From: Pseudomonas typographi
GTDB lineage: Bacteria; Pseudomonadota; Gammaproteobacteria; Pseudomonadales; Pseudomonadaceae
Reading direction: 5' to 3'
DNA length: 64,000 nucleotides
NCBI RefSeq assembly: GCF_014694385.1
Contig: NZ_JAAOCA010000018.1
Span: forward strand, 1-64,000
A program made the translations under genes and the position numbers. The notes beneath the pieces are model-generated. The model worked only from the letters and a program-made list of their open reading frames with translations. It was not told where the DNA came from and searched no databases. How positions within the stretch are numbered: position 1 is the stretch's first letter; each line of letters begins with the position of its first letter. This document shows, piece after piece, positions 37,101 through 46,111 of this stretch.

Positions 37101-37626
37101 GATCGCCGACGGCCTGTGCCGGGTGCTGGGCCACCGCCTGGCGGTACGTTCCTGGGTGGGCCGCGGCAGCATGTTCAGCGTCAGCGTGCCACGGGTGCAG
37201 GCCGCGCCCCGGCCACTGCGCCCAGCGGCGGAAGAACGCGGCGCGCTCACCGGTTTGCGAGTACTGTGCGTCGACAACGAAGAGAGCATCCTGGTAGGCA
37301 TGCACAGCCTGCTCAGCCGTTGGGGGTGCGAGGTGTGGACCGCGCGTGACCGCCACGAATGCGAACAGGCGCTCAGCCAGGGCTTGCAACCGCAGTGGGT
37401 GTTGGTCGACTACCACCTGGACCACGGCGATACCGGCCCGCAATTGGTGGCGTGGTTACGCGCGCGGCTGCAAGCGCCCATCGCCGGGGTGGTCATCAGC
37501 GCAGACGCGCGCAGCGAAACCGTGGCCCGCGTCCAGGCCATGGGCCTGGACTACCTACCTAAGCCGGTAAAGCCGGCGGCCCTACGCGCCCTGCTCAACC
37601 GCCAGCGGCAAAAAGCACTGATATAA
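34150..37626 (+). CDS. Hybrid sensor histidine kinase with sodium:solute symporter domain
   Basis: 1158 residues from ATG 34150 (GGAG 7 nt upstream). Domains in order: an SSS-type membrane domain (about 1-500, with SLAVYCTSWTFFGAVG and SKQENITSIADFIAARYGKS); a linker; PAS (about 636-750, GAIENINQGVSVVDQNLHLVAWN); coiled coil (LEQRVAERTHELRALNQAL); HisKA with phospho-accepting His806 (VGHDLMQP); HATPase (LRRVLQNFLTNAFRYGKG, GAGIAADKL, GLGLGLAIADG); and a receiver with Asp1087 (VLVDYHLD). This layout resembles CbrA but with an added receiver and no adjacent response regulator, so signalling must continue through an unlinked phosphotransfer protein or regulator. The substrate sensed or carried is unknown. 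Confidence 0.94.
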   Translation: MTLSSGLIAVVALAYMAIMFAIASWGDRRRAALPPRARAWVYSLSLAVYCTSWTFFGAVGQAAEQLWAFLPIYLGPILLMVFAPWVLQKMVLISKQENITSIADFIAARYGKSQSLAVVVTLICLIGVLPYIALQLKGIVLGVNLLIGASADATGSRVQDTALVISLALALFTIVFGTRSLDATEHHRGMVLAIAFEALVKLLAFMAVGVFVTYGLYDGFDDLLRQASLAPRLQAYWQETVNWPAMLVQSAVAMMAIICLPRQFHVIVVENTQPDDLRLARWVFPVYLGLASLFVIPIALAGQMHLPASVLPDSFVISLPLAEAHPALALLAFLGGASAATGMVIVASVALSTMVSNDILLPWLLRRQNAERPFEAFRHWMLSVRRVSIVVILLLAYVSYRLLGSTASLATIGQIAFAAITQLAPAMLGALYWKQANRQGVFAGLGAGIFIWCYTLVLPVAAHGLGLPLSTFPGLAWLHANPLHLPASPLTQGVALSFAGNLALFVWVSLFSRTRVAEHWQAARFVGQQSYLRSSSRGLLAVRLDDLLQLAGRFVGQERARASFNRFAHRQGKGFNPSQRADAQWIAHTERLLAGVLGTSSSRAVVKAAIEGHDMQLDDVVRIADEASEVLQFNRALLQGAIENINQGVSVVDQNLHLVAWNRRYLELFNYPDGLIAVGRPIADIIRFNAERGFCGPGEAQVHVARRLHWMRQGRAHTSERVFPNGQVIELVGNPMPGGGFVMSFTDISAFREAERALKNANESLEQRVAERTHELRALNQALSEAKGTAEAANRSKSRFLAAVGHDLMQPMNAARLFCAALSHQTEQLPQPSRELVDHLDHSLRSAEELIGDLLDISRLENGRVMPQCKPFALAELYDTLGAEFRALAQQQGVDFRVRGSRLQVSSDIKLLRRVLQNFLTNAFRYGKGPILLGVRRRGAALELQVWDRGAGIAADKLQVIFEEFKRLDTQQTRAEKGLGLGLAIADGLCRVLGHRLAVRSWVGRGSMFSVSVPRVQAAPRPLRPAAEERGALTGLRVLCVDNEESILVGMHSLLSRWGCEVWTARDRHECEQALSQGLQPQWVLVDYHLDHGDTGPQLVAWLRARLQAPIAGVVISADARSETVARVQAMGLDYLPKPVKPAALRALLNRQRQKALI

Positions 37627-37721
37627 GCCTGGCGATACGCCGGCGGGGGATGGATGGTGCCGCGTGAGGTAAGGCCCGCAGGGCTCTCAGCCGCCTCTCA
37701 ACCGCATGCTAGAGAGGCTAA

Positions 37722-37753
37722 AGGTTACAATCCACAGAAGCTGTGGATAACCT
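37722..37753. other. 13-pair hairpin with 3-nt bulge
   Basis: AGGTTA-(CAA)-TCCACAG, loop AAG, CTGTGGA-TAACCT: every base of both arms pairs except the CAA bulge. The 3' arm contains a DnaA-box-like TGTGGATAA, but a single one. No T tract follows, so it is not a simple terminator. Confidence 0.6.
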
Positions 37754-38402
37754 AGTGGACAACGCCCAGTAATATCTCGCAAAGGCTTATGGATAGGGGG
37801 CTGGAGACAAACTGTCGATTTTTTCACCAACTAAAAAAAGCGTGTGGTTTCATTGACTTAACCCAGCAAAACAGCGTAGGCCAGGCGGTGCGGTGAATGT
37901 GACAGTTTTGCGCGGCGTGTGCACAACGCTTAAAAAAAAGGCAAGGGGGCAAAGCCGAAAGTTTCCTGCTTTTTGTGATCGATTTGGCATAAAGGCCGGC
38001 CAAATGAACCGAAGCCCCCACGGCCACTGGCGATATTTACGCTTGCTAAGCGGGCCGATTACCTGTAGGGTTCGCCGCTTGTAAGTACCAAGCTGAAATT
38101 CAATTTTTGGCCGCGCAAGTCCCCCTCCAGCTTTTCAGGTATCCGCCGATACCTATTCCTGCTGCCCTGACGGACCCTCCGGCCTTACCTGCGCACCGCA
38201 CATTGCATACCGCGACGTGGCGCAACGGCAAATTGACCCAGGGCCTTCGCCGAGGATTGAACCGATCCCCTTGCGCTGCCTGGCCTCTCATGTACCTACT
38301 GCCGGCGCCTATTCACACAGGCGTCACATGCCGGCCTTATCGTTCCGACGAGTTCTCCGTGCGGCCCACTGTCGGCCGGCGTGATTGGAACGTTTTGATT
38401 TC

Positions 38403-38422
38403 ACACGGCTCTGATGCCGTGT
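38403..38422 (+). promoter_or_regulatory. Perfect leader hairpin before small gene
   Basis: ACACGGC-TCTGAT-GCCGTGT is a seven-pair perfect stem with a six-base loop, ending 19 nt before the ATG at 38442. It lies next to the ribosome site (GCAGGA), so it may act on translation or mRNA stability. Confidence 0.55.
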
Positions 38423-38441
38423 CTACGCAGGAACACACAAT

Positions 38442-38666
38442 ATGAACCATAACCTACAGGCCCACCAAGCCATCGAAACCTTGACCCACGCGTTTGCGCC
38501 GCTCAAGTGCATGATCCTGGCCACCCGCAATGGCAGCTTCAGCTTTACCGTGGTCAATGAGCACGGCGTCGCCCGCCGTAGCGAGCGGCTGTACCCCGAC
38601 CAATATGGCGCGGCTGCGCCCTTACAGGCCGTGATCGACCGCACCCGCCAGGCCCTGATGGCCTGA
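38442..38666 (+). CDS. Small conserved-looking hypothetical protein (possibly DUF3509)
   Basis: 74 residues starting MNHNLQAHQAIETLTHAFAPL, with GCAGGA 8 nt upstream. It is soluble, with no signal peptide or membrane segment. The pattern of a beta strand with Arg/Gly (ATRNGSFSFTVVNEHG), then SERLYPDQY and a C-terminal LQAVIDRTRQALM helix recalls the short Pseudomonas DUF3509 proteins, but I cannot confirm this. GC-rich codon use like its neighbours supports a real gene. Function unknown. Confidence 0.65.
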   Translation: MNHNLQAHQAIETLTHAFAPLKCMILATRNGSFSFTVVNEHGVARRSERLYPDQYGAAAPLQAVIDRTRQALMA

Positions 38667-38864
38667 GCGCAGGGCCGCATAATCGCCAAGCGGAATATCG
38701 GCCACCTTAGGTGGCCGCTAATGTTTTAAAAACAGCCCTTTACCCGCGTAAATTCACACTACACTTTAAGTAGGGTGTGTTTTCGCATGCCCTACGGTGG
38801 GCCCTACCGATTCATTGCTGCCAGCGCTGGGCCCGCCACCCTCTATCGAAGGTGCGAGGCGACC

Positions 38865-39350
38865 ATGGGCATTGCCGCAAAGGATTTGTGTCAGCATGTT
38901 ATCCAACCAACCCTGGCGTACCTTGGCCAACGCCCCCGCCGCAACGCCCAAGCGCTGCTTTTAGGCATCGCCGCCAGCCAAAGCCGGCTCGGCGGCGCCC
39001 TGTGCGCGCGCCGCGGCCACGGCCTATATGGCATAGACAAAACTCGACACACCTTGCTGTGGGACCGTTACCTCGCCCTGGACCCGCATTTGGCCAGCCG
39101 TGTGCGCGGCCTGGCCAGCCAGCATGCATTCTTCACCGGGCCAGAGTTGGAACTCACGGTGAACCTTCGCTATGCCACAGCCATTGCCTGGTTGCTGGTG
39201 CAGCATGAGCACCCGCAGCTACCCCCCGCCAGCGATGTAATGGCTATGGCGCGAATCTGGAAAGCCGTGTTTCACCCGAGCGGGCGCTTGCGCGATTTTG
39301 CCGATGCGTGGCGAAATTGTGTTTCAGAACCTGAACACATACTTGACTGA
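38865..39350 (+). CDS. Hypothetical protein resembling a phage-associated lytic-transglycosylase-like family
   Basis: 161 residues from ATG 38865 behind GAGG; an upstream in-frame ATG at 38775 is less likely. The stretch ALLLGIAASQSRLGGAL, followed by HGLYGIDKTRHTLLWDRYLALDP and LTVNLRYATAIAWLLVQH, has the layout of small phage-encoded proteins that read roughly ESG...ALGLYQMEP...LATALCR. Here the expected Glu and the Met-Glu-Pro motif are replaced (SQSRLGG, YGIDKT). That suggests a chromosomal, possibly inactive, relative. No other phage gene is nearby. Function not known. Confidence 0.6.
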   Translation: MGIAAKDLCQHVIQPTLAYLGQRPRRNAQALLLGIAASQSRLGGALCARRGHGLYGIDKTRHTLLWDRYLALDPHLASRVRGLASQHAFFTGPELELTVNLRYATAIAWLLVQHEHPQLPPASDVMAMARIWKAVFHPSGRLRDFADAWRNCVSEPEHILD

Positions 39351-39501
39351 ACGCCCAACATCCAAGTTAGGCGTAAACTCACCGAATATACGTTGGATTG
39401 TCCTACAAAACCGCTCTAACATCGCAGGTTCGGCCCTATAGCGCAGGGGAAGAAATGTTGGTAATTTGCGTCGTGTTGATCACCGTGGAGTTACAACAAC
39501 A

Positions 39502-40779
39502 ATGAAAAAAAATATCATGGTCAAATCCAGCCTTGGGCTGGCTGTCACACTCGTATCCTCCCAACTCTTCGCCAGCGGCTTTGCCATTAACGAGCAAAGT
39601 ATCAGCGGCATGGGCGTGGGCTTCGCCGGGCGCTCATCGTCGGCCGAAGACGCCTCTACCGTCGCGGGCAACCCGGCCGGCATGGCGCGGCTCAAGCAAG
39701 AGCAGTTTACGGTGGGCGCGGCGGCGATCTATGCCAAAAGCGATATCAACGGCCACGGCTCGACGTTCGGTGGCAGTAACCAGGGCGACATGGTCCCGTT
39801 CATCGGTGTTCCGTTAGGTTACTACGTCAAGCCCCTGGACGATCACTGGGCGGTCGGTTTCGGCGTCTACGTGCCTTTCGGCCTGTCTACCGACTACGAG
39901 AGCGGCTTTGCCGGGCGATACTTCGCAGACAAGAGCGTGGTCAAGGTACTCACGTTCCAACCCACCGTTAGCTATGCCTTCAATGACCGGGTGTCGATCG
40001 GGTTCGGCCCGACGATCAACCGCATCGAGGGCGAATTGACTTCGCGCACGCTCACCGCCGCGACACCGGGAAGCAACGATGGCGAGGTAAAAATCAAAGG
40101 CGACGACACCGCCGTGGGCTTCAACGTCGGCCTGCTGGTGCAAGCGACCGACAAAACGCGCCTGGGGCTGACCTACCATTCCAAGGTCAGTTACAACCTC
40201 GACGGCCATACCAAGATTCGCGGCGTGGGTTTCGGCCCTTATACCGGCTCCAAATACGATGCATCGCTGAGCATCGACACGCCGGAGTCCATCGACGCAT
40301 CGTTTACCCACGAGCTGAACGACCGTTGGACGCTGTACGGTGGCAGCACCTGGACCCGATGGAGCCGGCTCAAGCAAATCACCGTCGAAAATAGCGGTGT
40401 GCCGGCACTTTTGGGCGGCAGTGCCGGGGCCATCGGTACCATTACCGAAGAGCAGAACTGGCACGATACATGGGCCCATGCCGTCGGCGTAAGCTACAAG
40501 CTCAACCCACAGTGGGTGCTGCGTAGCGGCTTTACCATCGACCAGTCGCCCACCAACAACACCAACCGCTCGCCACGCATTCCCACGGGCGACCGTCGTG
40601 CTCTCAGCCTGGGCGCCGGCTACAGCCCAACCCAGAACATGACCATTGACGTTGCGTATTCCTACCTTAAGGAAGAAGACACCAAGGTGAACCTGTACAA
40701 CGCCTCGAAGGGTGCCTATAGCTCCACCTATAAAAACAGCGCCCATGGCCTGGGGGCTTCGCTGACGTATAAGTTCTAA
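39502..40779 (+). CDS. OmpP1/FadL-family outer-membrane transporter
   Basis: 425 residues. Start ATG 39502 (MKKNIMVKSSLGLAVTLVSSQLFASGF), with GGAG upstream and signal-peptide cleavage before GFAINEQS. The mature N-terminus (SISGMGVGFAG, EDASTVAGNPAGMARL) is the FadL hatch region, and the C-terminus ends in Phe (LGASLTYKF). It forms a 14-strand barrel that passes hydrophobic compounds such as long-chain fatty acids or aromatics. It is a single gene, followed by a strong terminator. FadL subfamilies cannot be separated from sequence alone. Confidence 0.95.
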   Translation: MKKNIMVKSSLGLAVTLVSSQLFASGFAINEQSISGMGVGFAGRSSSAEDASTVAGNPAGMARLKQEQFTVGAAAIYAKSDINGHGSTFGGSNQGDMVPFIGVPLGYYVKPLDDHWAVGFGVYVPFGLSTDYESGFAGRYFADKSVVKVLTFQPTVSYAFNDRVSIGFGPTINRIEGELTSRTLTAATPGSNDGEVKIKGDDTAVGFNVGLLVQATDKTRLGLTYHSKVSYNLDGHTKIRGVGFGPYTGSKYDASLSIDTPESIDASFTHELNDRWTLYGGSTWTRWSRLKQITVENSGVPALLGGSAGAIGTITEEQNWHDTWAHAVGVSYKLNPQWVLRSGFTIDQSPTNNTNRSPRIPTGDRRALSLGAGYSPTQNMTIDVAYSYLKEEDTKVNLYNASKGAYSSTYKNSAHGLGASLTYKF

Positions 40780-40793
40780 GGCAGTCGCTGCAC

Positions 40794-40821
40794 CGAACCG
40801 CCCCTACCCAGGGGCGGTTCG
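40794..40821. terminator. Bidirectional terminator between fadL-like gene and cobS
   Basis: CGAACCGCCCCT-ACCC-AGGGGCGGTTCG is a perfect 12-pair stem with a four-base loop. It lies between the convergent stops of the porin (40779) and cobS (40825), followed by CTTTC on the + strand. Confidence 0.85.
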
Positions 40822-40824
40822 CTT

Positions 40825-41547
40825 TCAAGGCAGCGCCAAGGCCCCCGCCACCAGCAACACCGTTTCGGTGAGTTCCAGCAAGGCGCCTGCGGTGTCGCCG
40901 GTGCAACCGCCCAGGCGTTTGAGCATCAGCCAGCGCAAGCAAACGAACGCTACTATTCCTGCCCCCACCTGGTGCCACGGCAACCACGACAGTGCCAGCA
41001 GCAGACATCCGGCCATTACCCACCAACCCTCGCGGCGCGGCAGGTGTTCGGCCATTGCCTGGCCGAGCCCTTCCTTGCGCACATAGGGCGTGGTCAAAAA
41101 CAAACCCAGCAGTGCCGCCCGCCCCAACACCGGCACCAGCCACCAAGCCGCACCGTGGCCTAACAACGCCAGCAAGGCGCACAACTTCAGCAGCAAAACC
41201 AATATCAAGGCGACCACCGCCATGGGCCCGCTGCGTGGGTCTTTCATAATGGCCAGCGTACGTTCGCGGTCGCCGAAGCCCCCCACCCAGGCATCGGTAC
41301 TGTCGGCCAACCCATCCAAGTGCAGGCCGCCGCTGAGCCATACCCAGGCGGCCAGCAGCAGCGCTGCGTGCAACAACGGTAGCCGGTCGCCAAGTAGCAC
41401 GCTCACGGAACCCAGCAACAGGGCGAACACACCGCCTACCAGCGGGTAGTAAAGCAGTGAACGGCCAAGCTCCGTGGCCTTGGGCCTGCCCGCCAAGCGC
41501 ACCGGTAGGCAGGTGAGAAACTGCACGGCAATCAGCAGCGGCCGCAC
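40825..41547 (-). CDS. cobS: Adenosylcobinamide-GDP ribazoletransferase CobS (CobV)
   Basis: 240 residues. The GTG at 41547 is set by AGGAGGT 6 nt upstream; the frame is open further upstream, but that part reads as the cobC gene in another frame. It starts [15 protein letters not shown], and contains GGLHLDGLADSTDAWVGG, the metal/phosphate motif of the CDP-alcohol-like CobS family, with RTLAIMKDPRSGPMAV. It is membrane-embedded with six or so helices. It joins adenosylcobinamide-GDP and alpha-ribazole(-phosphate), the final assembly step. It is the last gene of the operon and overlaps cobC by 16 nt. Confidence 0.95.
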   Translation of the reverse strand: MRPLLIAVQFLTCLPVRLAGRPKATELGRSLLYYPLVGGVFALLLGSVSVLLGDRLPLLHAALLLAAWVWLSGGLHLDGLADSTDAWVGGFGDRERTLAIMKDPRSGPMAVVALILVLLLKLCALLALLGHGAAWWLVPVLGRAALLGLFLTTPYVRKEGLGQAMAEHLPRREGWWVMAGCLLLALSWLPWHQVGAGIVAFVCLRWLMLKRLGGCTGDTAGALLELTETVLLVAGALALP

Positions 41548-42107
41548 GGTTCTACCTCCTGCCAGGCGCCAGGCTCGCCTTCGAGGGTGAACAACTCTCC
41601 ATGGCCCACGCTGACTTCCAACAGGCGCTCGGGGGCCATCCGCCGCGCGGCGGCGAGCAACAGGCGGATCACCCCACCGTGGGTCACCACCAGCAGCGCT
41701 TCGCCCGGGTAGGCCACCGCTAACCCATCGACAGCGCGCCACACGCGCTCGGCGAATGCCGCCACAGGCTCACCGCCCGGCGGGGTAGCGCCGTAGGGGT
41801 TGGCCCAGAAGCGTGCCAGCGCCTGCGGGTCGCGCTCATGCACCTGCGCTGCGCTGCAGCCTTCCCATTCGCCGAAGTGAAGCTCGCGCAGCGCCGGCTC
41901 GATCAGTAGCGGCAGCGAAAGCGTTTCGGCAAAGCGCACACACCGCTGCAACGGGGAACTCACAACACGCGCCCAGCCGCCCCGTCCGGCCAACGCCGCG
42001 CGCATCTGTGCCCAGCCCGCGGCGGTCAGCGCATCGTCAAGGCTGCCGCGAAAGCCCCCACCCCGCGTGGTTACGCCATGGCGCAGCAGGCTCAGGCGCA
42101 GCGTCAC
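41532..42107 (-). CDS. cobC: Alpha-ribazole phosphatase CobC (histidine phosphatase family)
   Basis: 191 residues from a GTG at 42107 that overlaps the cobT stop (GTGA). [10 protein letters not shown] carries the catalytic [19 protein letters not shown] the second Arg region, and [11 protein letters not shown] the second His. It removes phosphate from alpha-ribazole-5'-phosphate or adenosylcobalamin-5'-phosphate. This is the Salmonella CobC, not the P. denitrificans CobC, which is the decarboxylase at 45128. Confidence 0.93.
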   Translation of the reverse strand: MTLRLSLLRHGVTTRGGGFRGSLDDALTAAGWAQMRAALAGRGGWARVVSSPLQRCVRFAETLSLPLLIEPALRELHFGEWEGCSAAQVHERDPQALARFWANPYGATPPGGEPVAAFAERVWRAVDGLAVAYPGEALLVVTHGGVIRLLLAAARRMAPERLLEVSVGHGELFTLEGEPGAWQEVEPCGRC

Positions 42108-43153
42108 GCCGGGCGGTCCGCCACGGCGGCTTCGGCGAACGTCGCCATTTGCCCGTGCAGGTCACAGGCCAACCGCAACAAGGGCACCGCCAAGGCCGCG
42201 CCGCTGCCTTCGCCCAGGCGTAATCCCAAGGCCAGCAGCGGTTCGGCTTGCAGCGCCTCAAGCACCGCCCGGTGGCCAGGCTCGGCGCCTTGGTGGGCAA
42301 ACAGCAACCAAGGCCGGGCCGACGGGTTCAGGCGCACAGCCAGCAATGCGGCAACGCTGCAAATGAAGCCGTCGACCAGTACGGCGATGCCAGCCTGGGC
42401 ACAGCCAAGATAGGCCCCCACCAATGCAGCTATTTCGAAACCACCCAGGGCCAGCAACTGCTCGAAAGGCTCGGTAACCCCGGCATGCCGGGCCAATGCG
42501 CGGTCGATCACCCGGGCCTTATGCGCCACACCGGCGGCGGCCAAGCCAGTGCCAGGCCCGGCGAGTGCTACGGCGGGGCAACCCAGCAGCGCACAGGCCA
42601 GGGCGCTGGCGGCGCAGGTATTACCGATACCCATTTCACCACCGATGAACACCTGCGCGCCGGCCGTGTGTGCACGAAGCGCGGCCTCGCGCCCCGCCGC
42701 CAGCGCGAGCTCGCCTTGGGCGGCGGTCATGGCCGGCCCCTGGGTGAAATTAACAGTTCCCGGGCCAATGTTCAGGTGGCGCACACCGGGCAGTTGCAGG
42801 GCATTAACAGTGCCCAGGTCGATCACCTCCAACGTGGCCCCCAACTGACGGGCCAGCACGCTGATCGCAGCGCCGCCGGTAACGAAATTCTGCAGCATTT
42901 GCCCGGTAACCGCCTGCGGGTAGGCTGACACCCCCTCGGCGACCACGCCATGGTCTGCGGCGAAGATCGCCACCCAGACCCGCTCGGCTTGGGGCTTGAG
43001 CTGGCGCTGCAGGCCCGCCAGGCACACTACCAACTGTTCGAGCTGGCCCAGTGAGCCCGCCGGTTTGGTCAACTGCCGCTGGCGTTCGCTGGCCGCTTCG
43101 GCAGTTGCAAGGTCAGCTTGCTGGCAGGGGTTCAACCACCAGGGGTGGGTCAT
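42104..43153 (-). CDS. cobT: Nicotinate-nucleotide:dimethylbenzimidazole phosphoribosyltransferase CobT (CobU)
   Basis: 349 residues, the usual length. Signature parts: [75 protein letters not shown] and the catalytic Glu region near [11 protein letters not shown]. It activates the lower-ligand base made by BluB, three genes upstream of cobQ in this operon. It starts at 43153 overlapping the cobU stop (ATGA). Confidence 0.96.
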   Translation of the reverse strand: MTHPWWLNPCQQADLATAEAASERQRQLTKPAGSLGQLEQLVVCLAGLQRQLKPQAERVWVAIFAADHGVVAEGVSAYPQAVTGQMLQNFVTGGAAISVLARQLGATLEVIDLGTVNALQLPGVRHLNIGPGTVNFTQGPAMTAAQGELALAAGREAALRAHTAGAQVFIGGEMGIGNTCAASALACALLGCPAVALAGPGTGLAAAGVAHKARVIDRALARHAGVTEPFEQLLALGGFEIAALVGAYLGCAQAGIAVLVDGFICSVAALLAVRLNPSARPWLLFAHQGAEPGHRAVLEALQAEPLLALGLRLGEGSGAALAVPLLRLACDLHGQMATFAEAAVADRPA

Positions 43154-43671
43154 AGTGCAGGTCCTTTAAGGGTCAGGGGCAAGCCGGCCACCGTCAGCAC
43201 CACACGGTGGCAGCGCTCGGCTAGGGCTTGGTGCAAAAGCCCGGCGTGGTCAACGTAACGCCGGGTCAATTCACCCAGGGGTACTACCCCCAGGCCTGTT
43301 TCATTGCTAACGAATACGATCTCACCCGGCCAGCCAGGCAGGCCATCGAGCAAGGCTTGGCATTCGGCCTGCAGTCGGGCTTCGTCGCCCAGCATCAGCA
43401 GGTTGGTCAGCCACAAGGTCAAGCAGTCAACCAACAGGCATTGGCCAGGCAAAGCCAGCCGGGCCAACGCCCCGGCCAAGGCCAAGGGCTCCTCTACCAA
43501 GCCCCAGTGTGCCGGGCGGCGTTGGCGATGCAGGCGCACCCGTTCGTTCAGTTCGCCATCCATTGGCTGGCTGGTGGCGATGTAGGTAACAGGCAAGCCG
43601 CTGGCGGCGGCAAGCTGTTCGGCCAGGCGGCTTTTACCGGAGCGTGCGCCGCCCAGGATCAATTGGTGCAT
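43150..43671 (-). CDS. cobU: Adenosylcobinamide kinase/guanylyltransferase CobU (CobP)
   Basis: 173 residues. The P-loop [15 protein letters not shown] is at residues 7-22, with the guanylylation region around [15 protein letters not shown] and [12 protein letters not shown], and [12 protein letters not shown] near the end, all typical of the bifunctional enzyme. It phosphorylates adenosylcobinamide and then attaches GMP. It starts 13 nt inside the cobQ 3' end. Confidence 0.95.
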   Translation of the reverse strand: MHQLILGGARSGKSRLAEQLAAASGLPVTYIATSQPMDGELNERVRLHRQRRPAHWGLVEEPLALAGALARLALPGQCLLVDCLTLWLTNLLMLGDEARLQAECQALLDGLPGWPGEIVFVSNETGLGVVPLGELTRRYVDHAGLLHQALAERCHRVVLTVAGLPLTLKGPAL

Positions 43672-45131
43672 GGCGTGGGAACCTCACAAAGCGCACGCAG
43701 CCGCGCGGTGTCCAAGTGTTGCTCGACCAGGTCGGCCAGCCGTTCGATGTCGCGTTCGCGCAGGGCGTGGTAATCGACCGCCTGCACCTGTTCCAGGCCG
43801 GCCCAGCGCAGCAATGCGGCGCAGCTTTGGGTGCCCTCGAACAACCCGTGTAAATAGGTGCCCAGCACCTGGCCGTCGGCGCTTTGCGCACCCTCGTTGC
43901 GACCGTCGGCCAGTTGCACGGCCGGGCGTGCAAGGGCGGCGCCTTGGCTGACACCGGCATGGATCTCGTAGCCGGCGACAGGCGCACCACCCAGGCATAG
44001 GTGCCCGGCCACATTACGCAGCTGTTTGTGTGCTTCAAGCGTGGTATGCAACCGCAGCAACCCGAGGCCGGTACTCTCCCCGGGTGGCCCTTCCAGGCCC
44101 AGGGGGTCGGCGATGCGCTCGCCGAGCATCTGCAGGCCGCCGCAAATCCCGAGCAGCTTGCCGCCATAGCGCAGGTGCCGGGCGATGGCCTGCTCCCAGC
44201 CTTGCGCGCGCAATTGCGCCAGGTCGCCGCGTACACTCTTGGAGCCGGGCAAAATGATCAAGTCCGCCGGTGGAATGGGCTCACCAGGGCCAATGAATTG
44301 TATGTCTACCTGGGGGTGCAGGCGCAGCGGGTCGAAATCGGTGTGGTTAGACAACCGCGGCAGCACCGGCACGATCACTTTCAAACGCTGCGCAGCGGTA
44401 TCCCCAGCCTGGCGCCGGTCGAGGCCGTCTTCGGCCTCCAGGTGCAGGTCGGCAATGTATGGCAACACCCCCAGCACCGGTTTGCCGGTGTGCGCCTGGA
44501 GCCAGTCCAGGCCCGGTTGTAGCAGGGCGATGTCGCCGCGAAAACGGTTGATCACAAACCCTTGAACACGCGCCTGCTCGCTTGGCGAGAGTAACGCCAG
44601 GGTGCCAACCAAATGGGCAAACACCCCGCCACGATTGATGTCTGCGACCAAAATCACCGGGCAGTCGACCGCCTCGGCAAAGCCCATGTTGGCGATATCG
44701 CCGTCGCGCAGATTGATTTCCGCCGGTGACCCGGCGCCCTCGACCATCACCACCGCGTACCGTTGCGCGAGGCGCTGGTGAGAAGCCAGCACCGCCTCCA
44801 TGGCGATGGCCTTATAGCGGTGATAAGCCACCGCGTTCATGTTCCCCACCGCTTGACCATGGACGATCACTTGGGCGCCGGTTTCGCTGTTGGGCTTGAG
44901 CAATACCGGGTTCATATCGGTGTGCAGCGGTAACAGGCAGGCCTGCGCCTGCACCGCCTGGGCGCGGCCGATTTCACCGCCCTCGGCAGTCACTGCGCTG
45001 TTGAGCGCCATGTTCTGCGGTTTGAACGGCACCACCGCCACGCCTTGGCGCTTGAGCCAGCGGCACAGCGCCGTGACCAAGGTACTTTTACCGGCATCGG
45101 AAGTGGTGCCCTGCACCATCAGTGTGGTCAT
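43659..45131 (-). CDS. cobQ: Cobyric acid synthase CobQ
   Basis: 490 residues. [26 protein letters not shown] is the dethiobiotin-synthetase-like ATP domain; [20 protein letters not shown] and [15 protein letters not shown] give the glutaminase domain with its nucleophilic Cys, and YEIHAGVS follows. It amidates four side chains of adenosylcobyrinate a,c-diamide using glutamine. The start overlaps the cobD stop (ATGA). Confidence 0.97.
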   Translation of the reverse strand: MTTLMVQGTTSDAGKSTLVTALCRWLKRQGVAVVPFKPQNMALNSAVTAEGGEIGRAQAVQAQACLLPLHTDMNPVLLKPNSETGAQVIVHGQAVGNMNAVAYHRYKAIAMEAVLASHQRLAQRYAVVMVEGAGSPAEINLRDGDIANMGFAEAVDCPVILVADINRGGVFAHLVGTLALLSPSEQARVQGFVINRFRGDIALLQPGLDWLQAHTGKPVLGVLPYIADLHLEAEDGLDRRQAGDTAAQRLKVIVPVLPRLSNHTDFDPLRLHPQVDIQFIGPGEPIPPADLIILPGSKSVRGDLAQLRAQGWEQAIARHLRYGGKLLGICGGLQMLGERIADPLGLEGPPGESTGLGLLRLHTTLEAHKQLRNVAGHLCLGGAPVAGYEIHAGVSQGAALARPAVQLADGRNEGAQSADGQVLGTYLHGLFEGTQSCAALLRWAGLEQVQAVDYHALRERDIERLADLVEQHLDTARLRALCEVPTPCTN

Positions 45132-46111
45132 GGCGCGAATGCCTCCAACGCCTGAGCCAGGCGGGTAAAACCGGCCTCATCGGGCGGTAGGCCGAAACGC
45201 AGGCTGCTGTCATGGTGGAACAGCCGCAGCAGGATACCGCGCGCGCCCATGTGTTCGTAGAGGGCCAGCGCATGGGCAGTCGAGAGCCACTGGAACAGCG
45301 CACAGCCGCCTTGCGGTGTTAAGCCATGGGCCACCAGCAATTGCCCCAGGCGTTCGCTCGCGGCCAGGCTGCGCTGGGCCTGCCGCTGCTGCCCCACGGT
45401 GTCGGCCAGGCAGGCCCGGCCCACTTCGCGCGTGGGGCCCGGCACCGCCCAGGGCCCTAACTGCTCGGCGAGCAGCTGCAGCAGCGGTGCCCCGCCCAGC
45501 GCAAAGCCCAGGCGCACCCCGGCAAGGCCAAAGAACTTACCGAACGAGCGCAGCACCAGCAACCCCGGGCGCTCGCTGTAGGGGCTCAGGGACAGCGCCG
45601 GGGTGGTATCCATGAACGCTTCGTCGACCACCAGCCAACCACCACGCTGGCTCAAGCGAGCATGCCACTGCAGCAGTTGGTCGGGCGGCAGCAGGCGCCC
45701 GGTCGGGTTGTTGGGGTTGACCAACACCAGCACGTCGAGGGTTTCGAGAAAATAATCGACTTCGGCGTCGGCGATTTCCCGCACCACGTGCCCGCCCCGC
45801 CGCCAAGCCTCAGCGTGCTCGGCATAGCAGGGCGACAACACCCCCACCCGGCCCGGCCGGCGCAGCCGTGGCAACGCTTGAATGGCAGCCTGGGAACCGG
45901 CCACTGGCAGCGCCTGCGTCGCGTTGTAATAGCTACGGGCGGCGGCTTCCAGGCCATCGTCCGCCTCCGGCAAGCGGGCCCACGCCTGCGGCGCGATGGT
46001 CGGAATCGGAAAAGCCCAAGGCGCTAGGCCCGTGGACAAATCCAGCCACTGCTCGCGGGCGATACCGAAGCGCGCCGCCGCGGCGCCCAGTTTGCCGCCA
46101 TGTTCAAGCAT
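45128..46111 (-). CDS. cobD: Threonine-phosphate decarboxylase (CobD of Salmonella, CobC of Pseudomonas)
   Basis: 327 residues, fold-type I PLP enzyme of the histidinol-phosphate aminotransferase type. [13 protein letters not shown] binds the ring and phosphate, VVDEAFMD carries the Asp, and [19 protein letters not shown] holds the PLP-lysine. It starts [17 protein letters not shown], typical of the family. It makes (R)-1-amino-2-propanol phosphate, the linker that CbiB attaches. It overlaps cbiB by 8 nt and cobQ by 4 nt. Confidence 0.94.
   Translation of the reverse strand: MLEHGGKLGAAAARFGIAREQWLDLSTGLAPWAFPIPTIAPQAWARLPEADDGLEAAARSYYNATQALPVAGSQAAIQALPRLRRPGRVGVLSPCYAEHAEAWRRGGHVVREIADAEVDYFLETLDVLVLVNPNNPTGRLLPPDQLLQWHARLSQRGGWLVVDEAFMDTTPALSLSPYSERPGLLVLRSFGKFFGLAGVRLGFALGGAPLLQLLAEQLGPWAVPGPTREVGRACLADTVGQQRQAQRSLAASERLGQLLVAHGLTPQGGCALFQWLSTAHALALYEHMGARGILLRLFHHDSSLRFGLPPDEAGFTRLAQALEAFAP

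Larger units (their letters stand above)
37627..38441 (+). other. Long non-coding region with several hairpins
   Basis: 815 nt with no gene I can support; open frames inside have no ribosome site or family features. It contains a long hairpin at 37722-37753, a second (ATTTGGC...GCCAAAT, 37982-38005), A/T-rich patches with possible promoters (TTGACTTAACCC near 37854), and a perfect hairpin just before the next gene. This size and content suit one or more small RNAs or a long 5' leader for the gene at 38442. Confidence 0.5.

Noticed and set aside
37742..37750. DnaA-box-like TGTGGATAA as a sign of an origin
   Set aside because: Only one such box, no cluster, no dnaA/dnaN/gyrB nearby; it is part of a hairpin.
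39814..40746. 310-codon - strand frame opposite the FadL-like gene
   Set aside because: The sense strand encodes a full FadL protein with signal peptide; the antisense frame has no motif.
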